Assembly (NCBI GenBank): GCA_963966185.1
Contig: CAWZYM010000070.1
Span: 263,501-327,500, forward strand
Reading direction: 5' to 3'
DNA length: 64,000 bases
Source of the DNA: Rhabditoides inermis
Lineage: Eukaryota > Nematoda > Chromadorea > Rhabditida > Rhabditidae
Positions 1 through 9,912 of the stretch are shown piece after piece (position 1 is the stretch's first letter; each line of letters begins with the position of its first letter). Below the pieces are notes generated by a model. The model was not told the origin of the DNA, did no database searches, and saw nothing but the letters and a program-made list of their open reading frames with translations. A program made the translations under genes and the position numbers.

Positions 1-51
1 GAGGGAGAGAGAGAGGATGTGTGTGTGAGAGATAGATAGAGGGAGAGAGAG

Positions 52-93
<42 letters not shown>

Positions 94-101
94 AACCCAA
101 C
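1..101. repeat. GA-rich microsatellite
   Basis: Positions 1-90 are almost entirely (GA)n with interruptions. They lie in an intron of the minus-strand C2 gene, so the transcript reads CU-rich. Confidence 0.9.
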
Positions 102-398
102 CTTGTCGCCCTCCATCTCATCCCTGTGCAACAGCTTCACCACCAGATTCTTACGCTCGCTGCTCACAGTGAACTGACATATCCACTCCCACCTGAAATC
201 ACTTCTCCCCTTCCTCCATCCCTCCCCCCCCCCCTCTCTCTCTCTCTCTCTTTCTCCCTCTCCACCTCGGATTCCTTGTCTGATGGGCGACTGGCGACCG
301 CAGTTCGCCGTCCCTGCCGCGCACAGAGACAAACGCCGATGGAAGACACGGACGACCACTGAACAACGAATAGTAAAAGGGGCCGAGTGCGGAATATG

Positions 399-444
<46 letters not shown>

Positions 445-2001
445 TATAGATATAGACTGACGCGTTGGTGATGACGGGCAGTCCGCTGGCGGCGTGGACT
501 GCCAGACGCACAGTGATGGCGCGGGCCGGCCTCTCCCTCTCCCTCTCCACTGAGGCCGCGCTCGCCGCACCAACACTCCGCATCCCTGCAGACACCTGAA
601 AATTGTAAGTATTACATGAAAGCAATATTCAATACAGCGACAGTGTGTGCTCGCCTCGACGACGTCGTTGTGCCTGTCTCTGGCCGGGTAGAAGACCGAA
701 TCACTCGAATCAGCCACGCTTTCCTCGCGACGCGCCACCGGAGCCGGCTGGGCTACAAAACACAGCGTAGCCGGGAATACAAAGGAAAAGATGAGTATCA
801 CTATCACAAGAATTCCACTCACGATGCAAGATGCCAGTCTCAATAGGTGCATGGCGGTATTCCGTCCGCTCTATCGGCTCGTCCGAATCCGAACGAATCC
901 GACCGCGCGACGACGCCCTACATTACATACTGTTACTGTACATACATGGCAATACAACAGTATAAACTATTGTGATATGTACCTGCTCCTACTGGCGCTG
1001 TGGCGACAGCGAGACTGGCTGCGGGAGCGCGCGCGGAACGGCCTGTCCCTCCCCACTGTCCACGTCCTCTCCAACCCCTCGCCCCTCGCACCATCCAACC
1101 TCTCCTGCACTGCTTGCACACGACTCCCCAGATCGATGCGCACCTATGACAATTTACATATTGAAATGGACAATCTTATAGTGGTACCATAGCACTGGCG
1201 TCGGCTCCGACGACTGCGACGAAGTCAAAGTGGCGGGAGATGAGGAAGGGGGGCTCGAGAAGATCACAGAGGGGGACGGTGGCTCGACCCAGCGAGCGGT
1301 GCTCAACAAAATATCATAAACACTGTGGAAATGCTCTGTGAACTACTATGGTAGCACTTTTTTAAACTCTTTTTTATAGAGAGAAAAAAAACTCACAGTG
1401 AACTTGCCGATTGCGTTGAGCTGAACACTGAGAGAGATGGTAATGGAAGATCGGTGCCAGTGCGACACGAGCTCGGGGGTCATCTAGACAACCATTCCAT
1501 AAACACATACTACAAACCAATCAATCAATATGCGACCTTGATGAGCGCGACGCGCTTGTAGTTGAACTTGACGTCGGTGGAGCTGAACCGGTGGGTAGGA
1601 AAGCGGACGCGCGAGGCGAGCGATGGGGTCGTGTGGTTCGGACACGGAATCGAGTACTCCAACATAAACCTGATAGAACAACAGTTGATAAATAAAAAAA
1701 ATACATAAACAATGGAACGCACCCGCTGATGACTCCGGCTTGCATTTGTCTGTTGAGCTGCTCGCTGTGGGGGCCGATAGTGACAGTGTCGATGTGGACA
1801 CGCAGGAATGAGATGTCACGCATCACCCGCTCCAACGACAGAACAGTGCCAGAACATACTGGAAAGGTGTTTAAAATTATATAAAAACGAAAACTAACTA
1901 TGAAACAAACGCAAACAAATACACTCACAATCATCAGAAAATCGGCGATTAAAGTGGTTGGAGGTGGATAGCGGACGCCCTCTAGCCCGGGCGGACGCCA
2001 T
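1..2001 (-). CDS. C2-domain protein, 5' part (runs off the left edge)
   Basis: The gene reads right to left from an ATG at 2001-1999 (MASARARGRPLSTS). Exons joined by frame and GT-AG sites include 2001-1929, 1858-1723, about 1674-1544, about 1485-1400, about 1270-1195, and further pieces near 750-620, 600-460, 360-265 and 190-100. The last three build a typical C2 beta-sandwich: ITVRLAVHAASGLPV, then a loop, then HQTRNPRWEWICQFTV across an intron, then LVVKLLHRDEMEGDKVGF. This matches the family pattern of a strand, an NP-x-W turn, and an acidic loop before a Gly-Phe. An earlier segment (RSLGRATVPLCDLLEPPF) resembles the last strands of another C2 fold. C2 domains bind phospholipid or protein partners, often with calcium. 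The family is unclear (ferlin, MCTP and centrosomal C2 proteins are possible). The join between the two C2-like regions is less certain than each exon. A (TA)n array lies in the intron at 400-442. Confidence 0.6.
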
Positions 2002-2631
2002 GCTGTAGAATGAACAATATTACATATCAAAGAAACAAGAAAACAACACGGAAATGATAAAACAATGAGAACACACAAAATAGACAAAAACATCTGATCA
2101 AAATTTGAATTCTCGGCTTTCGCGCTACACGATATTTGTCGACAGGAAGCGTCAGGAAATATTTGAATCAAATTATTCTGCTGGTGATCAAGATGATCAA
2201 ATTGTTCTACCACCGTAAGGGGCGATGACATGTGTCTATTATTACTAATTATCATTTAACCTAGCGTAATCCTTATTTTTGTAACAAAAAAGAGTTGCAA
2301 AGTAGTGGTGACCAGTCGTTCGATCGACGTATCGTATCCACTCACTCGATTTGTGTAGTGTTGCGTGTTCTTGAAAGAATTTCTATTTTAACAACCTTTA
2401 CTAATTGAGACGCGTTCGCCCTTTCACTCTTCTCGTCCTCGTTGGAGAGCAGCCGACGGCCAATCGAAGAAATACAAGAACAATATGTGCAGGCCATGTT
2501 CGGTTCAAGAAGGGCACCACATGCTTTAGTGTCATTGTCATCTCACACAAAAACAGAAAATAAACAAAACAATTTATCACGAAACAAATAATTATCTAGT
2601 TACTGTAATCAGTACAATCAATACAAATCAA
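2002..2631. other. intergenic spacer
   Basis: This spacer lies between the start of the C2 gene and the stop of the interrupted secreted-protein gene. It is AT-rich and has no convincing coding frame or repeat. It probably holds the promoter of the leftward C2 gene and the 3' UTR of the next gene. Confidence 0.5.
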
Positions 2632-2748
2632 TCAATACTTTCCCCAGACGTGGCAGACGCTGCTGCGCCACGTGTACTGGGTGTTGGTGCGCGCCTCCGT
2701 AGCTGACTTGGTGTAGAACTGGTCGCCTGAGGGAGCAAGAGGGTTGTG

Positions 2749-2806
<58 letters not shown>

Positions 2807-3129
2807 GAGCACTCACCTGCCGCGATGCCGAACTTGTTTCCCGAGAAGTAGTTGATTTTATGTTGCACGCCGAACTTCTGGAATTATGAATGGGTGAGGT
2901 GGATAGCAGGAAGGACAACGAAGAGAGAGAGAGAAATAGAGGGAAAGAGAGTTCACGGACCATGGGACGCTTGAAGCACCATCCGATCTGTCGCACGCGC
3001 CGACAACGGGGCAGGTTCACCTTGGAAATCCGACGACGCCCGTCTGAAACACGTCACTCTTCATAGAGAGGTGTAGTCTCTCCAAAGACATAGCGATAGG
3101 GAGGGAGGGACATAGATAAAGAGATAAAT

Positions 3130-3161
<32 letters not shown>

Positions 3162-3211
3162 GAAGAAGAGAGGGAGAGCGATGCTGACTGACTGCAGTTG
3201 AACATGTGTAT
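2632..3211 (-). pseudogene. 3' part of a secreted-protein gene split by the Polinton
   Basis: This is the downstream half of a minus-strand gene whose upstream half lies beyond the element (23063-24316). Next to the insertion the exon continues in frame (AIHMFNC) to a GTCAGT donor. It then splices to an exon near 3040-2945 (GRRRISKVNLPRC, then RQIGWCFKRPM), one near 2880-2820 (KFGVQHKINYFSGNKFGIAA) and a last one near 2728-2632 (DQFYTKSATEARTNT, ending SVCHVWGKY and TGA at 2632). Phases agree at each join I checked. The segment is Cys-, Arg- and aromatic-rich, as in extracellular domains, but I do not recognise the family. As it stands the coding sequence is broken by 19.8 kb of inserted DNA. 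If the insertion is heterozygous, the other allele would be intact. Confidence 0.6.
2755..2812. repeat. GA/CT microsatellite filling an intron
   Basis: A near-perfect (GA)n tract on the plus strand starts directly beside the splice donor of the exon ending near 2820 of the minus-strand gene. Most of that short intron is microsatellite. Confidence 0.9.
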
Positions 3212-3217
3212 GGCGAC
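3212..3217. repeat. left target-site duplication GGCGAC
   Basis: GGCGAC directly precedes the element tip AGTAGTATATG. The identical hexamer follows the other tip at 23057-23062. Polintons characteristically make 6-bp duplications. Confidence 0.93.
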
Positions 3218-3242
3218 AGTAGTATATGTTTGGCCTAGATTA

Positions 3243-3600
3243 CATGACGTCGAAGGTTTCACAACCTATCGGGTGCAAGTTGCACCCAAAATGTACTTTC
3301 GATTACCGTATATTAATTATACGTAATTAACTCATTGTACTGTACGTATTGTCCGGAAATGGTTTGCACTATCAGTTTACGTGTTTTCTATGAGGTCATG
3401 CGCACCTGCAGAGTGCACACTGCACCCACACTTTCTCTATCTCTCTCTCTCTCTCTCTCTCCACAACATAGACCAGGTGTGTCTAGAGAGTTGTTGTTGC
3501 TCGTTCTCTCTCGTCATACTTTTGTTTAAAGTAAAAGTCAGCACGCATTGATGCAAGTTTTATCGCATGTGTGCAGCAACAGCAGCAGCAGTCGTGGTGG
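3243..3600 (+). repeat. TIR module A leader (direct repeat)
   Basis: The stretch beginning CATGACGTCGAAGGTTTC is a diverged direct repeat of 5746-6110 (CATGACGTCGAACGTTTC). Both contain TTTGCACTATCAGTTTACGT and later ATCGCATGTGTGCAGCAAC. A third partial copy lies at 7390-7490. The same order recurs mirrored in the right arm. These look like tandemly duplicated 5' leaders or promoters for the two related genes. Confidence 0.8.
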
Positions 3601-4037
3601 TGGTGGTGGTGGAAGAGGAGGAGACGGCTTCACACACACACACACAAACATCACTATCTATAAGTACAACATGTACAAACATTAATCTAATGTTAATGCT
3701 TTGAACATGTTCTACTTACAAAATCAGGGCAGTGGAGTAGAGGAGTTGGCAGCAACAACAACAGCAGCAGCAGCCTACAATCGTTTTGATTAGAACAAAT
3801 TTTTTTTTTGCAATTGTAGTAGGGGGCGAGCACTCACGTTTATAGTAGATATCTGAAGAGAAACAGCGAATGTTATGGCGAACGCGGGCGACACATTTCT
3901 CCGCCAGCAACAGTGAGTGAGTGAACAAACGAGTCGACCGCAACTCTTTTATATCACCGACTGAGCACCTTTCGCATAAGCCCCGCCCACAACACTCTCT
4001 TTTAACAGCAAGTACATTATTTCATCAGTGTATCGTC

Positions 4038-5033
4038 ATGTCATCGTCCGGAGAGGAGGGTGAGGATGCTTTTATTTCTTCTCACCTTGATGATGAGCTC
4101 GCGAATAATGTTCCCTCGTTGGCGCAGTTGAAAATATCACAATTCGCTTTCGCTCATGGTCTGAAATACACAGATACAATGAGCTTCTACAAGCGCTATA
4201 ATGAAATCGCTACACTATACAACACCCTGTCCACTCTGCCGTTTCATAGACGCGAGCGAGTGAAAATCAAGCAAGAGATGGATACGCTGTTCGCGTATTT
4301 GATGAGGCGCTGGAAAGTGTCCGCGGAATCACTATCTCAATTGTTGTTGTATTTTTAGGTGATCCGGACTTTGCAACAACAACAACATCTATATTCCTTT
4401 CGAATGGCCCTATTTCCAGACGAACACGCGACATGTTCACAACTATTCTCGGCATCTTCCTCGCGCTCAGCGTCACCCTCCTCGTCGTCATCGAGTACAA
4501 CTACCACGAGTGCGAGTGCGGAGAGGTCGAACTCATATTCCCGGTCATTCCGACCTCAGCATCTTCATCGCTCCCCATCAGCGACACTACAGTCTTCGAC
4601 TCGTAATGAGCGCAGAGCTGTGAGGTTTTTCGATGACGATAACCCCATCCATGTTTGCTCAAAAGAGGGGCTCTCAACGAAAAAGGAGGAGGAGGAAGAG
4701 GAGAACCCCACTAGCAGCAGCAGTAGCGTCAACATGCAAGACACCGCATTTGTGAGACAGCCGCGAGCATCTGCAATTGTCGGCTTCAAACCGTGCATGG
4801 TGGTGTTCTTGTGTCAACGGTGTCGCCAGCGCTCACGCGATAGTCTTCCCGATTATCGCGTCACCGAGACGATCTATCGTATTCACATGTGCCCGTCGTG
4901 TGTTAGCACAAATTTGGCGCTTCGCTTCGATGAGCCTCGCCCGTGGGTTCAATCGGTCCTCCGCGGCTCTCGCAAACCGCACACCAAGACGAGAGTGACA
5001 CAGGGCTCGCGAAAGCGCAAGTTGTTTGCATGA
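4038..5033 (+). CDS. unknown Polinton-arm protein, copy 1, with a putative zinc ribbon
   Basis: I do not recognise the family. Reading starts at MSSSGEEGEDAFISSHL and runs through a helical region (KISQFAFAHGLKYTDTMSFY) to LFAYLMRRWK. The frame then meets TAG at 4356. A 42-nt GT-AG intron (4317-4358) removes it and keeps phase, giving a product of about 317 residues. Copy 2 has the equivalent intron at 37 nt, and removing it there also restores the same downstream frame. Next come a Ser/Thr-rich stretch, an acidic run, then VVFLCQRCRQRS and HMCPSC, which form a CxxC...CxxC zinc-ribbon-like pair about 30 residues apart. The tail is basic (GSRKRKLFA, a possible nuclear signal). The Ser-rich part overlaps an open hydrophobic frame (see 4433-4606). 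It is mirrored at 21232-22227. A role in element regulation is only a guess. Confidence 0.55.
4433..4606 (+). CDS. overlapping frame encoding a possible membrane peptide (copy 1)
   Basis: A second frame inside the Ser-rich part of the previous gene reads MFTTILGIFLALSVTLLVV, then HECECGEVELIFP, and ends at TAA 4604-4606. The related block at 8350-8531 keeps the same frame open (GLFTTVLIIFLALIVALLVG, then HGCECGEIEPIYP), with mostly conservative changes. The hydrophobic stretch is long enough to span a membrane and is followed by a CxC motif. In copy 2 this frame continues directly from the upstream domain if the micro-intron is retained. In copy 1 retention hits a stop, so an internal ATG would be needed. 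It could also be a by-product of the Ser-rich frame's composition. Confidence 0.4.
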   Translation: MFTTILGIFLALSVTLLVVIEYNYHECECGEVELIFPVIPTSASSSLPISDTTVFDS

Positions 5034-5745
5034 GCCCGCACAAGACGAGTTCGCGCCAATTTGTTGATTGATTGATTGTTCGGCTGGCACAAGATGAAAG
5101 AAGCCGCGCGGGTCACGCACAATCTCCCTCACTGCCGCTCCTTTCCCGCGCTTATCATGCGCTGACCCAGTAATAGAGACACGGTAGAAAATAGTGAAAT
5201 TAGTCTCGCCGCGGAGACATGCGCCAGTATAGCACTGGAGCGCAGTATTTTGCGCCGGCTGGCACGTTCCCCGGAGTCCTTCTTTAATTGCTTTTATACA
5301 TAATGTACGCTCCGCCCCTTTGCTTATTTGATGCATGGTTACGGTATCGACGAAAGATGAGGGTTATTGCAGTTTGGAATATTATAACAGAGGATACACA
5401 CAATTTGTTCATGTTGATGTACACGCAACCCGTTCAGAAAGGCCATCCGATCAAAGTGCCAATGAAGGAGAAGGAGAGATGGTAGGCTGTGAGAAATGAA
5501 TGTTTTTGTTAAACTAAGAAAGAGAGATGGGACTGAGGAGACAGTCTGTTCAATCTCAGTTTTTGTTTTGAACGTGTCTGCTGCAAACTTGTTCACAATT
5601 TTTAGTTATGCGCATTGTGATTGCGTGGCTGATGTGGTTGCGGGTAGCCGATGCGCTCGCCAAATGGAAAGCTGTCTCGAGTGCACTGTGCGATTGTGTT
5701 GCGCCTCTGGTATGTGTGAAGCATATCGAGTGAGTGATATTTTCA
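5034..5745. other. TIR spacer with a MITE-like end
   Basis: I see no convincing gene. CCCCGGAGTCCTTCTTTAA at about 5269-5287 matches the terminal repeat of a transposon in the EF-hand gene intron (51789-52255). GCTTTTATACATAATGTACG at about 5289 recurs at about 6479 and reads TATAAAAG on the minus strand, a TATA-box-like core. Confidence 0.45.
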
Positions 5746-6110
5746 TGACGTCGAACGTTTCGCAACCTATCTGGTGTAAAGTGCATTCAAAATGCACCCG
5801 GTGCAAGTTGCACCCGAAATGTACTTTGGATTAGCGTATGTTACTTATACGCAATGCACTCATTATACTGTACGAAATGTCCGGAAATGGTTTGCACTAT
5901 CAGTTTACGTGTTTTCTATGAGGGCATGTGCACCTGCAAAGTGCACACTGCACTCACACTTTCTCTTTTCACAACATACACCAGGCGTGTCTAGAGTTGT
6001 TGTCGAGGGGTCTTTCGCTCGCTTGTTCTCTCGTCATATTCTGTTGAAAACAGCACGCGTTGGTGAAAATCTATCGCATGTGTGCAGCAACAGTAGCAGT
6101 GGTGAAGTGG
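5746..6110 (+). repeat. TIR module B leader (direct repeat of module A)
   Basis: This is a diverged copy of 3243-3600 that keeps the leader but not the downstream gene. It runs into 6474-6510, which repeats the end of module A, and then the TRIM insertion. Confidence 0.75.
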
Positions 6111-6520
6111 AGAAGGATGGGTGTAGAGGGATTGACAGTCTCAGGTTCACGGATACTGTATCGAACACGCTCATTTGCATGTCATTTCCAGAAACTAATC
6201 GTCACTGATCGGTCAACAGACACCGGTCGAGCGGTTTTCAGAGTGCGCAATGAAGAAAATGTCAACTGTTCAACGTATCAAGTATGCGCTTGTGCATAGT
6301 AAAAGAATGACGATTCACAACTTGCCTACCGCCAAAACGGGGGAGCCACTATAGCTATAGACATACAATTGTCGCTCTTCTGTAGGCATAGGGGTGTGTT
6401 CAAACTGTGCGGGTAGTGGTGGTGGGAAGTGAATGGAATAAAACTTCCACTCATGATGAACTTGTTTCCTATTTCAACTGCTTTTATACATAATGTACGC
6501 TCTGCCCCTCATGTTGATAT

Positions 6521-7292
6521 AGTGATGTATGCAGATAACGACTGGAGTTTCGCTGACAGGATATGTTGTGAGAAAGGTTGATGGTGTATATAAGCTGTAA
6601 TCGACAGCATTCGTGGCTCATTCTCTCAATAAATGATTCCGTCTTACCTCCTGCGTTACTGGTAGCCAGCGAGTGGTTTCGACTCTAACCGCCTCTGGGG
6701 CACCTATATTGCCTGGCCGCTTCCATTCCTGTATTCCAGCGTTGTGCCTCGAGTATTCCTGGAGTGTTCCCTGCCGGTCGCTGTGGACGCGCGGGGGAGA
6801 GAGCAGAGAGGAGCCGATCGAGGACAACGGCCGAAGACCAGGAGGGCAGACGGACGCTGCTGCTGCTCAAGAGAGAAGACCGCTAAGTCGCCAACGACAA
6901 GGAGACAGGTCGTGAGATTTGTTGATTGACGTTCGATTGAGATGGCAGATTTATAGTCTCGTGAGCCCTTGGCTTACTAGTTAAGTATCTATCTTTTCTC
7001 TGATTCATTTCTAATTGAATATTAAACTTTTTACCTCGCATTGTTTACAGTTACAGTTAGTGTATATACCGTATATGCCGTCACTATTGTATTTTGTTGT
7101 GTAACGTTAGTTCGTTGATGAGGACATCAACTGGTAATGGTTATAGCAGTGATGTATGCAGATAACGACTGGAGTTTCGCTGTCAGAATATGTTGTGAGA
7201 AACGTTGATGGTGTATACAAGCTGTAATCGACAGCATTCGAGGCTCATTCTCTCAATAAATTAAATGATTCCGTCTTGCCTCCTGCGTTACT
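6521..7292 (+). mobile_element. TRIM-type miniature LTR retrotransposon (left arm)
   Basis: Two direct repeats, 6521-6660 and 7148-7292, are about 95% alike and flank 487 bp with no gag or pol. Each repeat starts AGTGATG and ends CGTTACT (inverted ends), and holds a TATA-like TATATAAG and an AATAAA signal. Right after the first repeat, TGGTAGCCAGCGAGTGG can pair with a tRNA 3' end finishing in CCA, a good primer binding site. The flanking ATAT on both sides fits a 4-bp target duplication, though the exact base is ambiguous. TRIMs rely on another element's enzymes. A mirrored copy is at 18973-19744. Confidence 0.75.
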
Positions 7293-7389
7293 ATATATGT
7301 ATATATATATATATATATACGCACGCCCAGCCGTGTTGCGCGTGGGTGTGTTGACAGTGTGATAGGGGGAATGGGGTTAGAGGTAAAGA

Positions 7390-7490
7390 CTCTCTCTTGC
7401 TCGCTCTCTCGTCATACTGTGATGAAAAAGACAGCACGCATTGATGAACATTTATGACATGTGTGCAGTAACAGCAGCAGCAGTGGTGAA
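7390..7490 (+). repeat. TIR module C leader (third partial copy)
   Basis: CGTCATAC, GACAGCACGCATTGATG and CATGTGTGCAGTAACAGCAG repeat the leaders at about 3510-3600 and 6025-6110. It sits upstream of the second gene copy. Confidence 0.7.
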
Positions 7491-7973
7491 GAGGAGGAGG
7501 AGGAGGATGAGACGTCTTCATACACATCGACACATCCCTATAATTACAACATGTACAAATATTAATCTAATGTTAATGCTTTGAACATGTTCTACTTACC
7601 AAAAAAAAAAGAAGTGAAATAGGAAAATAGGACAGTTGATGAGTGTAGAGGGGGGGGGGGGGGTGGTTGACAGGAAGCTACAATCGTTTTGATAACAGAT
7701 TTTTCTGATATTATTGTTATAGTAGGAGGCAAGCACCTACCCTATAGTAGATTGTGGAATAGATACAGTGAATACTGTGTCGTCGGCGGCAGCAGTGCAA
7801 TAACAAGTACGGTGAGTGGCAAACGCGGACGGCACATTATTCGCCAGCAACAAGACGGAACAACGAGCCGACCGCGACAACCTTTTTCACCACTGACTGA
7901 GTACCTTTTGCATAAGCCCTGCCCACAACACTCTATTATAACAGGAAGTACATTATTTCATCAGTGTATCGTC

Positions 7974-8937
7974 ATGGCATCGTCCGGAGAGGAGGGTAAG
8001 GATGCTTTTATTTCTTCTCACCTTGAGGATCTCGCGAATAATTTTCCTTCTTAGGAGCAATTGAAAATATCACAATTCGCTTTCGCTCATGGTCTGAAAT
8101 ACAAAGAGACAATGAGCTTCTACAAGCGCTATACTGAAATCGCTACACTTTACAACAGCCTGTCCACTCCGCCGTTTCATAGACGCGAGCAAATGAAAAT
8201 CAAGCAAGAAATGGATACGCTGTTCGCGTATTTGATGAGGCGCTGGAAAGTGTCCGCAGAATCACTATGTCAATTGTTGTTTTTAGGTAATCCGGACTTT
8301 GCAACAAAAACAACATCATTCCTTTCGAGTGGATCTATTTCTAGACGAACACACGGCTTGTTCACGACTGTTCTCATCATCTTCCTCGCGCTCATCGTCG
8401 CCCTCCTCGTCGGCATCAAGCACTACTACCACGGGTGCGAGTGCGGAGAGATCGAACCCATATACCCGGCCATTCCGAGCTCGCCATCCTCATCGCTCCC
8501 CGTCACCGACACCACCGTCTTCGAGTCGTAAAGAGCGCAGAGCTGTGAGGGTTTTTGATGACGATCGCACCATCCATGGTTGCACAAATGTAACAAAAAA
8601 GGAGGAGGAGAACCCTGCTAGCAGCACTAGCGGCAATATGCGAGACACCACATTTGTGAGACACCCGCGAGCATCTGCAATTGTCGGCTTCAAACCGTGC
8701 ATGGTGGTGTTCTTGTGTCAACGGTGTCGCCAGCGCTCACGCGATAGTCTTCCCGATTATCGCGTCACCGAGACGATCTATCATATTCACATGTGCCAAT
8801 CGTGTGTTAGCACAAACTTGGCGCTTCGCTTCGATGAGCCTCGCCCGTGGGTTCAATCGGTCCGCCGCGGCTCTCGCAAACCGCACACCAAGACGAGAGT
8901 GACACAGGGCTCGCGAAAACGCAAGTTGTTTGCATGA
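7974..8937 (+). CDS. unknown Polinton-arm protein, copy 2, with a putative zinc ribbon
   Basis: This is a diverged tandem paralogue of 4038-5033. It starts MASSGEEGKDAFISSHL, but TAG at 8052-8054 replaces the Leu codon of copy 1. Either copy 2 is damaged or a CTTCTTAG acceptor is used here. From 8061 the shared domain continues to LFAYLMRRWK. Excising a 37-nt GT-AG intron (8250-8286) leads into the Ser/Thr-rich and zinc-ribbon frame (FLCQRCRQRS and HMCQSC) ending GSRKRKLFA. One Cys spacing residue differs from copy 1 (CPSC to CQSC) but all four cysteines remain. Intron retention gives instead a 156-residue protein with a membrane segment (GLFTTVLIIFLALIVALLVG), so both outputs look open. It is mirrored at 17329-18292. 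Function unknown. Confidence 0.5.
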
Positions 8938-8940
8938 GAT

Positions 8941-8972
<32 letters not shown>

Positions 8973-9060
8973 TGTTTGTTCGTAAAGTGTTGTCATTGTA
9001 AATGCTGTGTCATTGATGAGGGGGGGGTGGTGGTGGTGGTGGTGGCGATCGCTCGTTTCA
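8938..9060. repeat. ATG and GGT trinucleotide tracts
   Basis: An (ATG)n run at about 8940-8970 and a G/GGT run at about 9019-9045 lie between gene copy 2 and the LINE fragment. Their lengths differ slightly from the mirrored arm. Confidence 0.85.
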
Positions 9061-9912
9061 CAGAATAAAGCTGCACACTGGCTTGTTTGAGCGCATTCTG
9101 CGTAGACCACGGCTAGACTACAGCAAGCTCTCGAGTGCACAGTTAGGTATAATCATCGAACTCTTTCACAACTTTCTCCGAAATAAGATTACTGTGACGG
9201 CACGTGAAAAAGAGACGCTGCTCAAGTGGATTGGAGTGACCTTCGAGAGAGTGTACAAGGCGTGTATTAAGCCAGGACTGCTATATGCAGCAGAAGGATA
9301 ATTTCCTGCAAACGAGACAGACATGGCAAGACTCGAAAGAGTGAATGTGCATGCAGCCAGGCTGGTGCAGAATGATTTCACGTCATCGGATGGCCGAGTG
9401 CTGGAGAAGGCTAAGTGGAACACGGTGAAGAAGACCGTGAGCGAAAGAAGGAGGGTGCTCATGTGCAATTATGTGCACGGAGTGCGAGCCCCTCCAGATG
9501 GAATACTGGTCCTGGTGTCGGACAGTGGAGTGAGAAGGACAGCACGCGGTGGCCACTCACTAAAAGTGATGGAGCCTGTGGTGACAAGTGCGAGACTGCA
9601 CGTAAACGAGTTGAGAAGGCTTTGGAATGCCCTACCGGAGAAGGGTGTATGGGAGGAGAGCAAACAGTCGTTCAAGCGTGCTGTCAATAATCTGTGAATT
9701 GTGACTGTCGGAGACGGTGTTTTATCTTAATAACAGTTGTGTTTATCGACTAGCGTGCTTCTATAGCACGTTAGTAGAACTAACCTAGTTCTCACAGTCG
9801 TTATAATCCAAGGCTCTGTCTTGTTTTCGGCTGAGAACAATTGGTACGGCTATATCCTTGTTACTCTCTATGAGTAGTGAGATAAACGCAATACCAACAA
9901 ATTAAAAAAAAA
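9061..9912 (+). mobile_element. 5'-truncated LINE (non-LTR retrotransposon), left arm
   Basis: The translated part ends like the C-terminal tail of non-LTR reverse transcriptases: LERVNVHAARLVQ, RRTARGGHSLKV, then LRRLWNALPEKGVWEES (the LExVQRRAARxV ... LWNxLP pattern). It stops at 9697. About 200 nt of 3' UTR follow, closing in poly(A) at 9901-9912. An in-frame TAA at 9299-9301 separates the segment ACIKPGLLYAAEG from FPANETD and is present in both arms, so the fragment is dead. The same 3' end occurs in a CLEC16A intron (45666-45784). A 5' truncation is typical of LINE integration. The exact 5' border is unclear. Confidence 0.75.

Noticed and set aside
5496..6299. Small Cys-rich frames in the Polinton arm (112 and 138 codons)
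   Set aside because: They overlap the module B leader repeat, whose module A counterpart does not keep the frames open.
6673..6929. Protein-coding gene inside the TRIM
   Set aside because: Frames of 60-80 codons on both strands with no gag or pol similarity. TRIM interiors are normally non-coding.
9083..9697. LINE-derived frames as a genuine Polinton gene
   Set aside because: The 3' poly(A), the in-frame stop and the copy in a CLEC16A intron show a retrotransposon fragment.
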